Assembly: GCA_000499405.2 (NCBI GenBank)
Contig: HG738137.1
Coordinates: forward strand, 20,732,603 to 20,796,602
DNA: 64,000 nt
From: Onchocerca volvulus
Taxonomy: Eukaryota > Nematoda > Chromadorea > Rhabditida > Onchocercidae
Reading direction: 5' to 3'
Below are positions 29,070-42,065 of the stretch, one piece after another. Under the pieces are notes generated by a model that was not told the origin of the DNA, searched no databases, and saw only the letters and a program-made list of their open reading frames with translations. The number at the start of each line of letters is the position of its first letter. Positions within the stretch are counted from its first letter, which is position 1. A program made the position numbers and the translations under genes.

Positions 29070-29291
29070 CTTCTTTTCTAACTGATAAGTAGTACTGACA
29101 GTAATAGTAGAGCGCAATACTGGATGCTGGTGCAATCGGCGCGTTATGTGATAGTGCTCTCGATGGCGTTTTTTCAAATTTGCTTTTGCTGCTCTCCTTT
29201 GTGAGTTACGCGTTAGGGCCAGAAATACAAAAATATCAAATTTGTTTGGTGATGGTGAATTTGGTCTATATCTTTCTTTTTTCCAAATCAT
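29070..29291 (-). CDS. Candidate exon or small ORF within AMMECR1 intron
   Basis: An open frame starts with ATG at 29291 and runs 74 codons to a good donor (GAAAAGAAG|GTAAAA). It is basic (RRAAKANLKKRHREHYHITR) and less A+T-rich than its surroundings. Its phase 0 end does not fit the phase 1 acceptor of the first conserved AMMECR1 exon, so it cannot extend that protein directly. It could be an alternative 5' leader exon, part of a separate small gene, or chance. No family recognised. Confidence 0.25.
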
Positions 29292-31187
29292 TATACTTCT
29301 TTGAATCTACATTTCCGCTATCGAAAAAAGGTGAGGAAAAAGTATAGATATCAAATAAAACAAAAAAATCTAATGATATTGATTGCTTAAACTGCTGATA
29401 ATACAATTAAATTTTCCAATTTTTCCTTAAAAAATAATTTTTTTAAGTTTGAGAAATTTTCTTAGTGAAATAAAATCAAATGCTTGTGCAATTAATTTTA
29501 CTTCGTTGAAAAGGGATATTGTAGATCTCTTCAATGGATAGAGTTAGAGAGCAGCAATAGCCACAAATATTACCAACTTCACGTTAATAGAAATAATTTG
29601 AACTAATGTAATCATGCAATAAATTAATACGTACATAATTTCATTATCACATTTGTAACACACCGTATTTTTGTCGGTTTTTATTTCTGACAGCTAATAG
29701 AGATCGGTAAATCAAAACTGACGTCACACAAGTTTAAATGAATAGATCTGTTCAACGAATTATTGTTTCTGAGAACCTGGGGTTCAAAAAAGAAAATCGA
29801 TCTTTGCAAACAGCGAAACATGCTACAAAAACATGGTAGCATGTGACACAAAAAATATTTTCTAATTTAATAGTGCATATAAATAATACAAAAGAAGATT
29901 TTGTCTTGAAAACATTTGTCGTTTTAAAAATATATGTTTAACAGTTAAGTTAAGGATTGGGAAAGCAAAATTCATAAGTTGCATAACTGACAATGCTTTA
30001 TGAAAATTTAGTAAATACCATGCAGGCCAAGCGACAGATTATATCATATAAATTTCTTAATGAAATATATGGGCTTTAGATTTCCAGTTTATGCAACGGT
30101 TCTTGCAAAATGGAATAACAGGACAATGAGTAAGGATGGATCATGTGCAGATGAAATATCATTATGGCTCATTTAAGACTGACTGATGTAAATTTGTTTT
30201 ACAAGGACTATTATGTTAATGATGGACGGAAATCATATACTTTTTTTCAACATTTGGTTCATCCCATAGCATCAGTTCTGCTTACCAAAAATGGCCCACT
30301 TTGAGCACAATTCAATGTCTACGCTTCATTCAAGCAAGCAAAACGTCATACTCATTGAAAGTTTGAGAATAGGTTGAAGACGTTTTTCTATGCCAAATGC
30401 CTTTCGATTTGCACCATATCGAATGTATGTTCTCATATCACATCATATTTGTTCACGGCAGTTTTTATGAAGATTATATCGGCAACACACTGCATATTGA
30501 GTCAAACACGAAAGTACTAAACATTTTGCAAACAAGAATTTCACCATTTATAAGGTAAGCCAAGTAATGAAGGCATACTCCTCTTGAAACCCGCGGTTCC
30601 ATTATAAAAGATAATTAAAATCAAACAGTGGCAGATAAAGTACCTAAACAAAATCTTCATCGTGCTACAAAGAGCAAACAAATACTACCGTAAAATTGAT
30701 TAACAAAATGATATAATAACCATGCATGTAAGTAAAATGTGGTCCAGAAAAAAGACCGTCATGAACGTGAGTTAATATTTATCAACTAATATTAATCTCT
30801 AGGAAACAAGACAAGCATTTACAAATGTATAGTGTGTATGTTAAGTGTACTTTGTACTTCAGTCCAGTAACTCGTATGCATCTTACGATGATATTCTGTG
30901 ATGTCTTTTTTCAAAAACACAATTTTCAAAAATGTTAATCCTTAAATGCATGCAAACAGCATTCAGCATCACATGTTAGCCGCGTAAGAAGGCTACTAAA
31001 AATGAATAATTTTGTAAGAAATAATGCTTACAAATGCTTAAATGAAAGATAAGGAAACAAATATGTACATATATCAAATTAAAATTTCTTTTTACATATA
31101 TCAAATTTCTGTCATATTGTATGACATATTATGACTTTTTTTGAATTTCACTTTATCAACTTGAACAATTTCAAATATATTATAGAT

Positions 31188-31205
31188 TGGCTAGAGGTCT
31201 AGCCA
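31188..31205. repeat. Perfect 8-bp-arm palindrome
   Basis: TGGCTAGAGGTCTAGCCA has 8-bp arms around a GG centre. It lies just downstream of the candidate AMMECR1 5' exon in transcript sense. No known function. Confidence 0.8.
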
Positions 31206-31278
31206 GAAGTGGAATTTTTAATAAAAGCAGGAACGACCTTTCTGTGATGATTTTAATTGAAGGAAAGAAAAAACATAC

Positions 31279-31525
31279 AATGTTGCAAGAACTGAGGTCG
31301 GTACTGGCACTGCTCATGCTTGATGTACTGCTGTGGCCGCTGCTCAACGATGACATGTCTTGCGGTTACGATTGACGATGATAATGGTGATATCACGGCT
31401 GCAACTGCTGCTGCTAACTGCGTGTTACTGCAGCAGCCCTGTTTGCTTGATGGGCTCGCCTTTTTGACGGTACCCAAGTACTCCTTACTTCCCGCCACCG
31501 TGCCTGCACTCCAGTATCCACCGTT
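31279..31525 (-). CDS. Probable 5' exon of AMMECR1 (partial N-terminus)
   Basis: Minus-strand open stretch of 82 codons plus 1 nt, from an ACAG acceptor to a consensus donor (CAACATT|GTATGT). The single leftover T joins the GT that starts the exon at 28471 to give a Cys codon and keeps the AMMECR1 frame. Composition is clearly richer in G+C than its surroundings. The peptide is low-complexity (TQLAAAVAAVISPLSSSIV, then EQRPQQYIKHEQCQYRPQ), comparable in character to the Ser/Gly/Ala-rich N-terminal extension of vertebrate AMMECR1. No in-frame ATG is present, so either another upstream exon exists or this is untranslated. Confidence 0.5.
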
Positions 31526-31900
31526 CTGTCTTCGTTATTTTCTTTCTCGAATTGAAAAAAAGGTTTATTTAGCCACAGCGTCTATCATATGCATTAACCG
31601 GACGAATATAAGCAACGCGAAGATATCAAAGGAAGAAAAATATAATCACAAGATTTCTTGGAAAGTGACATCCTCAGAAATTTCACAGATAACGCATGTT
31701 AAATTATTTTATTTTTCATTTCTCACTGTCATATCTCTCCTACAATGTCAGTATAATAAATCAAATTTCGCATTTCACCGAATAAATTTCTTGCAATTTT
31801 TCATCAAAACATTTCATAATGGAATTTAATCTTGATTGGACTTTGCATAACTGATATCCTAAAATCGGAAAGTTTCTACATTTTCGCTTTCTGAACTCTT

Positions 31901-31901
<1 letters not shown>

Positions 31902-31967
<66 letters not shown>
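31902..31967. repeat. 66-nt poly(T) homopolymer
   Basis: Uninterrupted T on the plus strand between GAACTCTTG and GTACATCTG. On the minus strand it is a poly(A). No flanking target-site duplication or retroposon body was recognised. Confidence 0.95.
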
Positions 31968-31968
<1 letters not shown>

Positions 31969-34683
31969 TACATCTGTTCAATACATAGATTGAAGTGTGA
32001 TATCTAGTAAAAAGAATATCTGCAGTTGAAGTAATGATTTATGTCTATGATCATAAATTTTATGAAAGCTGAAAAATTGAATAAAATGTAATGCGAATTT
32101 TGTTGATAGATCCTGACGGCACGGAAGCCAAAAAAAATAAAGAAATGCATGAAAGAAATAAGCTTTTTGTAGGACGAACGGAATGCCTACCTCTGTTATC
32201 AAAAAAGGCAAGAACGCCATAAACTTTAGGGTCATACTTGAAAAACACTGAGAAAATTAGACTAATTCTAGTCAGAAGCAATCCAAAGAAAAAATCAAGA
32301 AAGAAATATACAAGTCTCCTTGTCTGTAATTTGAAAATGTGTTCTTGGAATTTCGAAGAAAGTTGAGGGAACAACATAGTGGGAAGCTAATATTAAATAA
32401 CATAAAAAAGTTGAGATAGTGGAATCTGGACCGAGAACTTTGGAAAAAGCATTCACAATCACGAGAAATAGCAGCCAGCAAGTAAGTCATTATGAAAAGC
32501 TCGCTAGACATACTAACACCGACCGTTTTTACTACCTCGAGTTATTTCGCATTTTGCAGTAAAAATATTAATTTCATAACTCTGAATTTCGTTTACTAAC
32601 ATTTTCACCTTATACCAAAATTAAAGAATCACAAGTCTTCAATGACACTCCAAATTGATTAAGATCCTCTTCGCTACGTCCTTTCAAGCGGTGTTGTTCT
32701 TGGATAAAAGTGATATTTGCAGTGTCAATATATTTGACCGTGAAACCTAAGCTTTCACGAATAATTATTCAACTCATTCAGTAATCTAATCGAAATCAGT
32801 GGAACCCAAAACATTAAAAAAACGTCAGCTACGGAGAGCCTAAAGTAGTGACGTTGGATCCCGAAACTTAGTGGTGACTCGGAACCATCAAACATTGATA
32901 TAGGGATCGCTGCGAAACGAACTATGTCCTACGGATCAAATATTTGATTTGTGTGAGAAAAGTCAAGATGAAGAACCATTCGAATGAAGGAACCAATGTT
33001 TCCTATGTACCCACTCTCTTCAATTTTCACGTTTCAAAAGAATTCGTGGATAATGTTCAGCTGCAAAATCTCAGAATTATTTTGAAAAATATGTGTGGAT
33101 CGTTTTTTCTAGCAATTAGCATTAGAAAGTAACCAAATATTACAGTAACCTCCAATAATGTGTCCCTTAACGAACTATTCTTGGAATTTTGTAGGGGTAT
33201 TTGAAATGTTAAAAATTGGCGTGTTGGAATATAATACGATTGATAACAAGATAATTGTGAGAAAGAAACAGTTTTTACAAAAGGAAAAATGTTGTGATGC
33301 AGTTTAATTGAATACGAAGACTTTTGTTGATAGCGTTCCTTATCTGAATATGAATTAATTTATTCTTTTTCTAGTGATGGTTAATAAGACCAAAGCTTCA
33401 CTTTACTTTCACATTAAATTCCCTTTTTCAAGAAATTCTGAATGGAAGCTTCGGAGCACCACCAATGAGCTTCCATATTTTTATTTATATGCAGATCATT
33501 TTAATTCCAGAAACATGCGTGATTTTCCTAATCAATTAGCTTCTCAAGTGAGATATTAGATATCGAGAAGTACCATTTTGGGTTATGCAAAATTATGGAG
33601 CTACTGGTATATCGTAAAATAGATATTTTGATTTGAATAAAATTGATGATAATTCGAAAATATAGTGAGTGGTTCAACTGAAAAGGGGAATGAGCTTCTA
33701 TCAGTAGCAAAAATGAGCATTTTGAGAGAGTAGGAAAAAGTGGAAAAAAATAGACTAGCAAGGACAACATGCAATAAATATCGAGCACCCAGCAATCAGT
33801 TTGCAAATAATTGAATGATGTGATTGTTATGAGAACTGATAATTGGCAAAGAGTTTTGCTTAACGAAATATATTATCTTATACAGTTTCTTGAACAATCA
33901 TTGCACACTCGTGAATGTATCAACCATAATGAAACAATTTCTGCAATAAATATAATATAACATTTTGGGTGATCAAAATGTTATCAAGCATAATGATAAA
34001 CTCCTGTCACTCAACAACTGCAATGTATCATTCAAAGCTCAATCTTATCAAAGAAAAAAAATAAATTCTCTTCTTTGTTAATGACATAATTTATAGCTTA
34101 AAAACTGGAAATGTAACAATACATGTGAAGAATAATTCAAATAATGAGAACTGCTTATTTTGCAATAATTCATTTTATGTTAATTAACCAAATAATGCAG
34201 TCATATACGATAGAATCTTCACATTTTCACGATCTAATCACATCGCATCGAAAAGCTGAATAGCTCTAAACGAGGAAATAGATATGACATATGGCTGAAC
34301 TGCAATTACCCACTTTCAACTCTAATGCCACAAAATTTTATGAGATAGGAAGTGAACAGATTGTAGATAGATATATGCCTTCTATAAGCCAGTCTTAGAG
34401 GCAATAATTTCAATTATTTTTGAATATCAATGACCTGGTTCTACACATTGCCACAAATCGTATGTCCTAACTGTAATTATTTGAGTGAAATGCTTTTAGG
34501 GAATATTATCATTTATCAGAGATAAGTTAACGGGAAAGAAAACTCGACAACTATCATAGAAATATAGAGAAGTGGTGTTCGCCAACGATGTTGCGCGTTG
34601 CGCGTAATACTAGAAGAGGAGAAAGATACGAGGTTCTGTGGATCGATGCTCGGCTTCAAGTAATGTTGGATGGAGGAGCTATC

Positions 34684-34757
34684 GGATGGATGGATGGATG
34701 GATGGATGGATGACAGGCACTTCCTCCTTCGCTCATTAAGGGATGGATGGACGGATG
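34684..34757. repeat. (GGAT)n microsatellite, interrupted
   Basis: Seven GGAT units at 34684-34712, then a spacer and a second imperfect block at 34740-34757. The repeat produces an artefactual Ser-Ile-His-Pro repeat in a minus-strand frame. Confidence 0.9.
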
Positions 34758-35020
34758 GCAGAAAGAAGTTTATGGGCTGAGTTGTATTCACAGCTGCAAA
34801 CAGTAAATTGTAAACAACACATTGTTCATTAGTCATTGAATTTGAAGCAAAACAAGAATTACTGACTTGTTTTATCGATTTCTCAAGTAAACTGAGATTC
34901 AACCTACGAGAAGTGATTGGAAGATTGACACTACTTTAAGGCACTATTGGTGGTAACTGCTGGAGCAGAAGATTATAGAAGAGGAAGTGACGATAGTAGT
35001 AGAATAGTGAGCAGGAAAAC

Positions 35021-35052
<32 letters not shown>

Positions 35053-35053
35053 C
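35021..35053. repeat. (AGT)n microsatellite
   Basis: About 11 AGT units followed by degenerate units (AGCAGTAACAGTGAC). Confidence 0.9.
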
Positions 35054-36549
35054 AGTAACAGTGACAAATGGCATGGCACGATGCCCTCGAAATTGAAGTA
35101 GTAGTAATGAATAGGAAGCAGTACGGTGCTCGCTGTTAGCAAGCTGTACTAATAGTAACACAATCTGAAATACTTCCTTATTTTCAGCTTTTCCTCTTCT
35201 CATTACAATGTACTTTGAAGCATTCATTCACTCTGTCATGTTAGCAATTTCTGTTTCGATTGCCATGTCACGCTCACATTGTGTACTCAAAGATGCCTCA
35301 TAGGTGATTCAGTAGTTCCTGCGAGTCACTCGGAGTAGCCCAGCAATGAAAAGTTGGAAAAGAAAGAATGAGCCAGAACTTGTGCATTATAGTCATTTTT
35401 GAAAAATGGAAATTTTCAAAATGCTACAGTTATTATGAATAATATTAATAATTGCATCATAATATTTCATCCTACTATGCATTTAATTCACAAAAAAAAT
35501 TTCCACTTATCTACTTTGAGGAATTTCTCAAATTCGAATTTAGAAGTTTAACAAACTGGCAGTACTAGTTGACAGAAGATTTCTCCACAACTTGTCAAGC
35601 AATCAACCATAAAAAGTAGACAAACAGATGGCAGATCTCTCCCGATCGATGTTATTTACGACGAAATATGTAAGGATTGCTGAAATATGATACGCACACA
35701 CGCACACTAATATTCATACATGAACAAAAATTTCACTTCTAAATTTAAAATATCTCAGGAAATTTAATTAGTGATATATTTATGCAAAAATCTAAAAAAT
35801 TTTAGAGGCAGAAAATTTGTGGTGAAAAAATATAACGGATTCGAGACTGATAAAGCAAAAAAAAAATTTATAGAAGTTGCAATTCTTAAGGATAAACTGT
35901 ACTATTAACAATATTTCCGATGTTCTTTCAACTCTTCTTGATAAGGCTGAAAATTTTGCGTTATCTGATTTCCAAAATATGTATGTATCAGATTTTTTAA
36001 AAATGCAAAAGAAAGATTTGTTTATTGTTGATTGTCATATGCTAAATAATTGTTGGAAACTTTTGTTAAGCTATAAAGCTTTTCTTTGGATAGTTTGAAT
36101 AATCGATTAAAAAGTTATAAATGCCATCATTAGAAGAAGGCAAAAAGAAATGCTTTTTCATTGCACTGAAAAATTTCTCCTTTATATGGCACTCACCTGC
36201 TTACGAATATAATGAAGAATTCTGTATTGGTCATATTTTTAAACGTTAACGCGATGAGTCAAAATGACATGAACTATACATTCATTCTATCACCAATTTT
36301 TTTCTATTAATTATTTTATAAAATTGCAGTATTTCGCAAACTTTTATTGCAATTATATTTCTGCTGCGTAAAGAATAATGCAAACTGAGATAGAGAATCG
36401 CATTTCAAGAATTATGTCTCTGGACAAAATTTCTAGGGAAAGTCAATAGTACTGATTAGTAAACGATACCGTACGAAGAATTAAATTGTTTGGAAATCGT
36501 TGCTGACGAAAGTCGAATTAGTGAAAAGACAATTTTCCAATTCCGAGAA

Positions 36550-36574
36550 GTTTGTATATTCTGAATATACAAAC
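36550..36574. repeat. Perfect palindrome with 12-bp arms
   Basis: GTTTGTATATTC, one central T, then GAATATACAAAC. It may form a cruciform or bind a dimeric protein. No function can be assigned. Confidence 0.85.
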
Positions 36575-37628
36575 AAACTTGTAGATACATCTGGCCTCTG
36601 CAGTGAGGGACTCATCGATAATGGATAGAAATGTTTATTGAATACAATGCATATGATACTTATATTTCCATTATGATGATTTAATCAATATGAAGTGATC
36701 ATAATTCATTTCAAATTTCGAATAACATATCATATGATAATGAATATTATTCGAAATGAAGAGAGATGAAAAGCTACTGCGTTTACTTCTATCTCTACAT
36801 TTTTCTTAAAAAAAAGGACAAAAAGGAAGGTAAATAAAGGTATGAAAGTGCAAACTACTGCGATTTTACAGGAAAAACAAAAAATATCAAATATATGCCA
36901 TAAATTGCCGTATTTTACACCAAAACTTTCCATTTGAGAACACCTGTTAGACATAAATCATCCTACATGCTTAAAGATAGATAATTTAAAAAATCGTCCA
37001 GAAAACTGGATATTTCTCTGATCAATGATATATGCTATCACTGTAAAAAAATTTTCATGTTTTGTACAGAAATTTAATTCAGATTTGATCCTCTTTTTCT
37101 TTTTAAACAGCAGTTAATCGAAGTATTAAATTCATCGATATTTGTCCATAAGCTTACAATCAGAGCTTTCTTCTAGAGAGAGGGAATACTTTTTTAACTT
37201 TTCATCTAGTTGATGATAATGTAATATCAGATAGAATTTTAAAATTTTGCAGCTGAATAGAGTTTCAGGAATCTCAACTCAAGATCTCCATATCGTTACT
37301 CATCTGTCTACCGTTTAATCAGTCATGAATCGAGCATTGTCAAGAAATGAAAGGGAAATATCTCTTGATTTTAAATCCTTAAAATTTCGATAACATCGTG
37401 CGATCCATGATTCATCGTGTTCTATGATGCGCATAAGAAATGACCTCTTCTGATGATTTCGGATGATTTTTTATTGGCTTTTTACAAAAATTCTGATTCA
37501 TCATAATCTTTAAAGGGCAAATGACATGCAAGAAATGCTTGATAAAAATAAAGCGATAATTTCAGTTGCTTCCTCTATATATTTCACTAGCACTAATATT
37601 TTCCTGAATATAGTTATCTCCTTTAATC

Positions 37629-37771
37629 CTGCATCATAATCTCATTTAAAATTCTTTTGAAGATTCTAGAAGGAAAATTAAATAAAAATTAAAACTAAGT
37701 AAAAATTTAAATTAAATAAAAATTTCTCTCCTAGAATCTTCAAAAGGACTTTAAATGAAATTATAGTGCAG
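37629..37771. repeat. Inverted repeat with 41-nt arms (hairpin or MITE-like)
   Basis: The left arm 37629-37669 and right arm 37731-37771 are reverse complements at about 36 of 41 positions. Both inner ends read CTTTTGAAGATTCTAG in the stem sense. The 61-nt loop contains the 16-mer AAATTAAATAAAAATT twice. No flanking direct repeat is obvious. Confidence 0.85.
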
Positions 37772-38936
37772 TTTTGAAGAAACTGATTTCTCAAGAAGTT
37801 AAAGGAAAAAAGTTCTCACTGAAGTTATCATAAAATCACAACAACAACAACAACATTATATAACAATTTTCGCTCATTATTTCTGGTCGTACTTTTAGCG
37901 ATGTACTGCTTTCATTCAGCATGCAATATATCAAGATATTTGGAAAAAATAAATAAATTCATATTGCAGTTGTAATGATATCATTTGAAGCACACGAAAA
38001 TCTTGTATAAGCTATCATATCCCATGTTTTGATAATATCAGTTGTTCGTCTTTCGTAACTTAACCGAAAAATGCTTTCGATCTCAAACTTCAATTATTCA
38101 CTGATTTTCGAGTTTCATTAAAAATTGTTCATTTCAAGACAAAAAGCCATTTTCAGTTGAATGTTTATTATGAAAATAATGCTTTTGCAAATGGTTTCTT
38201 TGGTACATTGAATCTACATCAATTCAAATTAGTGCTTATTTTAATTGTTCCAGTGATGTGTCCTACGACAGTATTGTAATCTAGTACCTGTTCCTTTACC
38301 TTGTAGTTGTTTGACATCGCCCAGTACCTGTTCCTGCACTTTCCAATGACATTTTAGTGCGTCGCCAATGACGTATATTATTTATCGTGTTTTAAATGCA
38401 CAAATTTCTCAGTGAAAAATTAAAAAAAAAATCACTGAAAATATCCGGAATGTAAGAATATCATCAAAATCTACTCGACATTTATATTATGAAAAATGAT
38501 CACTGATCATTCCACGATTACATCTTTCATGAAATTTTCTAAAAATATCCACTGACGAATTAAAAATTTTTTCAGTAACATTCAACATGATTGTTACATT
38601 CAAATGAACTTCAAAAAATCGGTCTTTGGAATCGTGAAATTATGGGGATGAATTCGTCATGAAATTCATCTTTTGCTCTATCGAGGTTTCACTGTGAAAT
38701 ATTCGATTACTTGTACTGAACTGTTATTATTATCATAGTGTAAGCAAACTTGGGTACTGAGTTAGTTTACTTAAATGAATTCTTTATCATTTCTTTAAAT
38801 CTTGAATTTGATTTTCTTATTTTTGCACGAAATTCAACTTTTGATCAATCATTATTGAAAATCTTTGCTCTGTATTTCCATTATCCAAATTTCCACTACG
38901 CCATTTTGAAAAAGAAAATGCTTCATATAATATTAT

Positions 38937-38962
38937 TGTACTGATCAAAAATGATCAGTACA
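38937..38962. repeat. Perfect hairpin, 11-bp stem and 4-nt loop
   Basis: TGTACTGATCA, AAAA, TGATCAGTACA. It lies in the gene-poor region. It resembles a small stem-loop rather than a terminator, and no T tract follows. Confidence 0.85.
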
Positions 38963-39212
38963 ACATGAATTCATTGAAATATTATGTTTTGGTGATTCCG
39001 AGGTGATAGAATTCATGAATATGGGATGGTGGTACCGATACTCCTGCAGTACACTGTTGTATGAACTTGTTTGATACAATATTGCATTCGAATGGATGCT
39101 TGCTTTTATAAATTGTTTATTTACATGCATTTGTGTAGCTCATCTGGTTAAATGGAAAATAAAGAAAAGAGAAATCAAGTGAAAAGGAAGAAAAGGAAAA
39201 TCGCTCATGACT

Positions 39213-39262
39213 GAAGATATTTTCCGTCGAAATTTTCTTGCACATTTGCCGAAAATATCTTC
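39213..39262. repeat. Short inverted repeat
   Basis: GAAGATATTTTC at 39213-39224 and its exact complement GAAAATATCTTC at 39251-39262 are separated by 26 nt. Confidence 0.8.
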
Positions 39263-42065
39263 AACTCTCTTGAAGATGAAGCAGAGAAGGTATAAAATTG
39301 TCGGGAAAGTTTTTTATTTATGTTATTGTGGAAAAGACGACTTCAGTTTCAAGAAAGAAATTGTTGATAGACAGAACAGTGATTCTTCGCTACATACAAT
39401 TAGAGAATATCCATGTTAATTGATCATTGAGTTATTCTTTTCTTTATTGCTCGAAGAGAAGAATATTCTCAATTGAACTGTCGGATTGTTGCTACTGCTG
39501 TGTTGATTTGAACTCCAAACAGTTGCTATTACTGCATCAGTGTAAGAAGTTGAATTTGAACTGCTCCTATTGCTGTGTTGGTGTAAGAACTGACTTGAGC
39601 TTGCATCAGTTTTAGTCACAAAGTTCGATGGCAACAGGAGTTTAAGTTCAAATTCGAAGGTAAATTGGCTTATGATTGATTGACTTACTTTGTTTATCTG
39701 TGAATTGGAGTATTTACGGTAAACATGTTTAACCTTACGACTTGTTGATCTCTTTGAAACTATGTGGCGCTATTTGAACATTAATATTTCTTGCATGCCA
39801 TGATTTTTCCTGTTGGGGAAAAAGATCTGATAGTTGTAATTTGGCTTGTAGTCCAGTTGGATTAAAGATTGTTTCTTTTTGCTATTGTGACTCCTCCAGG
39901 TTAGCAATGGGTTTTATTGAGTTTATACAAAATTATGCACAAAATCACGTCTATAAATAGTAAGGATTAAATGAACAATACACAATGAAGAAGATATTAA
40001 CAATTATTTGAATGCTCACTACGTTGTCCTACTTTTCTTTTGTGACTGTCATTCTCATTTTGTTCTACCATTGCTGTTGCTCCTACTAAAGTATCGCTTG
40101 TACTGTCGAAACCATCTTCAAAGTTGAAGTAAGATTGAACTGCCGCTGATATTGATCATTTTGCCACTGTTACTGAAGATATTGCTTCGAAGGCAGTAAT
40201 ATTACAGACCGATCGAAGACACACAACTGGTTTAGTACTGGTCAAGCCAAGACAATTTTATTATTATTATTTTAAATTCGTTCTATTACTCGGAATCTAA
40301 ACTGAAAGCTCGCTTTAAAAGTTGACTAATAATCTATCACTATTATTGATGGAAAAATGAGCTAAATGAAATTTGATAGGTTTTTTGATCTGTAAAACAA
40401 GTTCTACAAAGTCATCTATAAATAGTCCTGTTGTCAATTATTTCTCTATGACAGAATAACATTAGCTTATATTCTCTTAATATGAAATTCATAGAATATT
40501 GATGTAAAACATCTAAAATTATTTATGAAATATTTGAAAATTCTATGTATTACTTTTGCCCTAACTGTTCCATTTTTGAATGCATCGATTGCATCTCCCA
40601 TTTTTTTTTCTACCATTCACATATGACCCATAAAGCTGACAAGATGTTACTATTTCACATGGAAAACGATATATTTGTATCCATTCACTTATTTTCATAT
40701 TACAGTCAATTTTTTGTTTCTATATTCGGGTATTCAAATGTTTTTATCGATATAACAATGTGGACTATTTTTATTTTGCATTAAATCCATTTTTCTTTAT
40801 CACCACCGATAGTGTAATGATCCTCGCGATATTCTCTTCCCGAAGTAATTAAATTTCATTTCATAAGCTTAAGTTCAAGAGTATTTCCACCATGCAGGAT
40901 TTTTAAAAACTTTTCACAAGTAATTAAAGCACCCAAATTTTATTTATGCAAAAGATAGGAAAAGAGCATTCTGAGAAACTCTTTAGTATCAAATGACGCC
41001 CAAAGCTTTTTCAATTCGATCTTAGCAATGGCAAGAGAATTAAAAATGAAGATATTTATGTCACTTTGAATCTATCCTTATCCCGTCATATCCACTGAAT
41101 TGTTTATCAGATAACGATTTTCGAGACATTTTGAAATTTCGAGTAGATTATGAGATTGTTTGGAGCACACTTATTCCAGCTTATAAATTGTTCATTTACG
41201 TGATGAAATGAGAGTATTTATGTGCTGCCAATATGTAAATATAATTAGGATTGGGTTCTCAATTCCCGTAAGCTCGCACATTATAATGTTATTTCAACAA
41301 ACATAGAACTTATCATATTTGCAGCGAGTTATATACTACTATGATTAATATTTTGCCGTAATCAATAGTTATTGCCTTAATGCGCATAGTTTTTTAAAAA
41401 GAAACATACAAAACAAACTATTATAATTAGCATTATTTATGCTTACAAATTTGTAGTGACATTAATTTCTAAAAATTTCTTAATTGAAGTTGTCAGGGAA
41501 ATGAACTATGTAAGTTTTTGGAGAAGCAATAGATCAATGGTATTTCGGTGTTGGAAATGATCAAGTTATTGATGTGAATAATCATTTGTATCTAAAGGAA
41601 AATTTAGCTTAAAGGATTCATTTCCAAACATGCTACCGAACTGTCTCAAAATCCATCAGTGACTTGAAATATGAATCAAGAGAATGATAATTTCATCAGC
41701 AATATTCTCTAGAAAGGGTTTAAAAACTGTGTGTGCGCCATCACTTTCATTCTTTATCTCTTTCTCTATATGCATAAGTTTTTACTTCGTCATAAAACCT
41801 TGACAAAATCTACAAAAATTACAAATTAATACTTTTCACAGGGAATGCTCGTCATAAATTATCATATATTCTTGAATCTAAAACACAACCGTAATGCTAA
41901 AACTCCGAAAATAAATACTTAAACTATTTCAAGAAAACTTAATCCTCCAAAAACAAACAAAAATACCATTTAAACTTCAAAGATTTCAATTTTTACAATA
42001 GAAAAGTCTGATAAACTGTAATGCAAATAAAAGTGTATGGAGCAAGAATAACATTCACAATGTAA

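Larger units (their letters stand above)
28472..31278. other. Large AMMECR1 intron or 5' region
   Basis: A 2.8-kb gap between the conserved exons and the candidate 5' exon. It holds a coding-like minus-strand frame at 29070-29291, short hairpins at 29818-29844 and 31188-31205, and otherwise A+T-rich sequence. Confidence 0.5.
31540..42065. other. Long gene-poor region
   Basis: About 10.5 kb with no exon I can support on either strand. It contains a 66-T homopolymer, GGAT and TAG microsatellites, an AAC run near 37840-37856, several short perfect hairpins and a 41-nt-arm inverted repeat. Some frames near 39207-39420 and 39416-39634 look weakly coding but are repeat-derived or isolated. Confidence 0.5.

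Noticed and set aside
31320..31829. 169-codon plus-strand open frame
   Set aside because: It is largely antisense to the probable AMMECR1 5' exon, whose minus-strand reading fits splice phase. The rest is A+T-rich with no domain.
34516..34902. 128-codon minus-strand frame with Ser-Ile-His-Pro repeats
   Set aside because: The repeat is a translation of the GGAT microsatellite, and the flanks show no coding character.
34684..35053. CRISPR-like repeats
   Set aside because: These are simple tri- and tetranucleotide microsatellites without spacers, in a eukaryotic context.
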